Below are positions 6,807-6,825 of a stretch of DNA of 6,825 nucleotides, piece after piece. Within the stretch, counting starts at the first letter, position 1. Each line of letters starts with the position of its first letter. A program made the position numbers and the translations under genes. Source of the DNA: an uncultured Sediminibacterium sp. (GTDB taxonomy: Bacteria; Bacteroidota; Bacteroidia; Chitinophagales; Chitinophagaceae). Below the pieces are notes generated by a model. That model was given only the letters and a program-made list of their open reading frames with translations. It had not been told where the DNA came from and did not search any database. The DNA is taken from contig CALEST010000141.1 of NCBI GenBank assembly GCA_937907555.1, forward strand, positions 1-6,825, read 5' to 3'.

Positions 6807-6825
6807 AAAAAAACCTCCACAAGGG
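6807..6825 (+). terminator. Possible left half of a terminator hairpin, cut by the window end
   Basis: A run of seven A (6807-6813) is followed by CCTCC (6814-6818), a short ACAA loop and GGG at the edge. If the next bases were AGG and then a T-run, this would be a typical A-tract/stem/T-tract intrinsic terminator about 50 bases after the E2 stop. Only half is visible. An alternative is that the stretch is coding, since an ATG at 6786 opens a frame with no stop to the window end. Confidence 0.35.

Overview
This window looks like ordinary chromosomal housekeeping DNA from a member of the Bacteroidota, probably Chitinophagales/Chitinophagaceae. That placement is an inference. It rests on a GldB-type gliding lipoprotein, start codons without Shine-Dalgarno sequences, a TAnnTTTG -7 promoter box typical of the phylum, a long Thermus/Rickettsia-type isocitrate dehydrogenase, and a pyruvate dehydrogenase E2 with two lipoyl domains. 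The DNA is moderately AT-rich. I see no mobile element, CRISPR array, rRNA or tRNA.

Layout: (1) 1-298, plus strand, the 3' end of a universal stress protein gene cut by the window edge. (2) 315-1997, minus strand, glutamine-dependent NAD+ synthetase (nadE), convergent with the first gene. (3) 2054-3058, plus strand, lipoprotein GldB, divergent from nadE across about 56 bp. (4) 3071-3457, minus strand, ApaG, convergent with gldB across 12 bp. (5) 3591-5045, plus strand, isocitrate dehydrogenase, divergent from apaG across a 133-bp spacer that holds a good -7 promoter box. (6) 5098-6765, plus strand, pyruvate dehydrogenase E2, 52 bp after the isocitrate dehydrogenase and probably co-transcribed with it. 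(7) The last 60 bases hold either the left half of a terminator hairpin or the first codons of another gene. Coding density is high and no gene-free stretch exceeds 133 bp.

Functionally, the right half is central carbon metabolism: E2 makes acetyl-CoA for the TCA cycle and isocitrate dehydrogenase acts within that cycle. Both the pyruvate dehydrogenase complex and, by its residue pattern, this isocitrate dehydrogenase use NAD+, which nadE supplies. The most useful observation is that the isocitrate dehydrogenase, from a family usually labelled NADP-dependent, carries the Asp/Ile/Ala signature of NAD+ enzymes. I found no convincing undescribed system; the other findings are modest.
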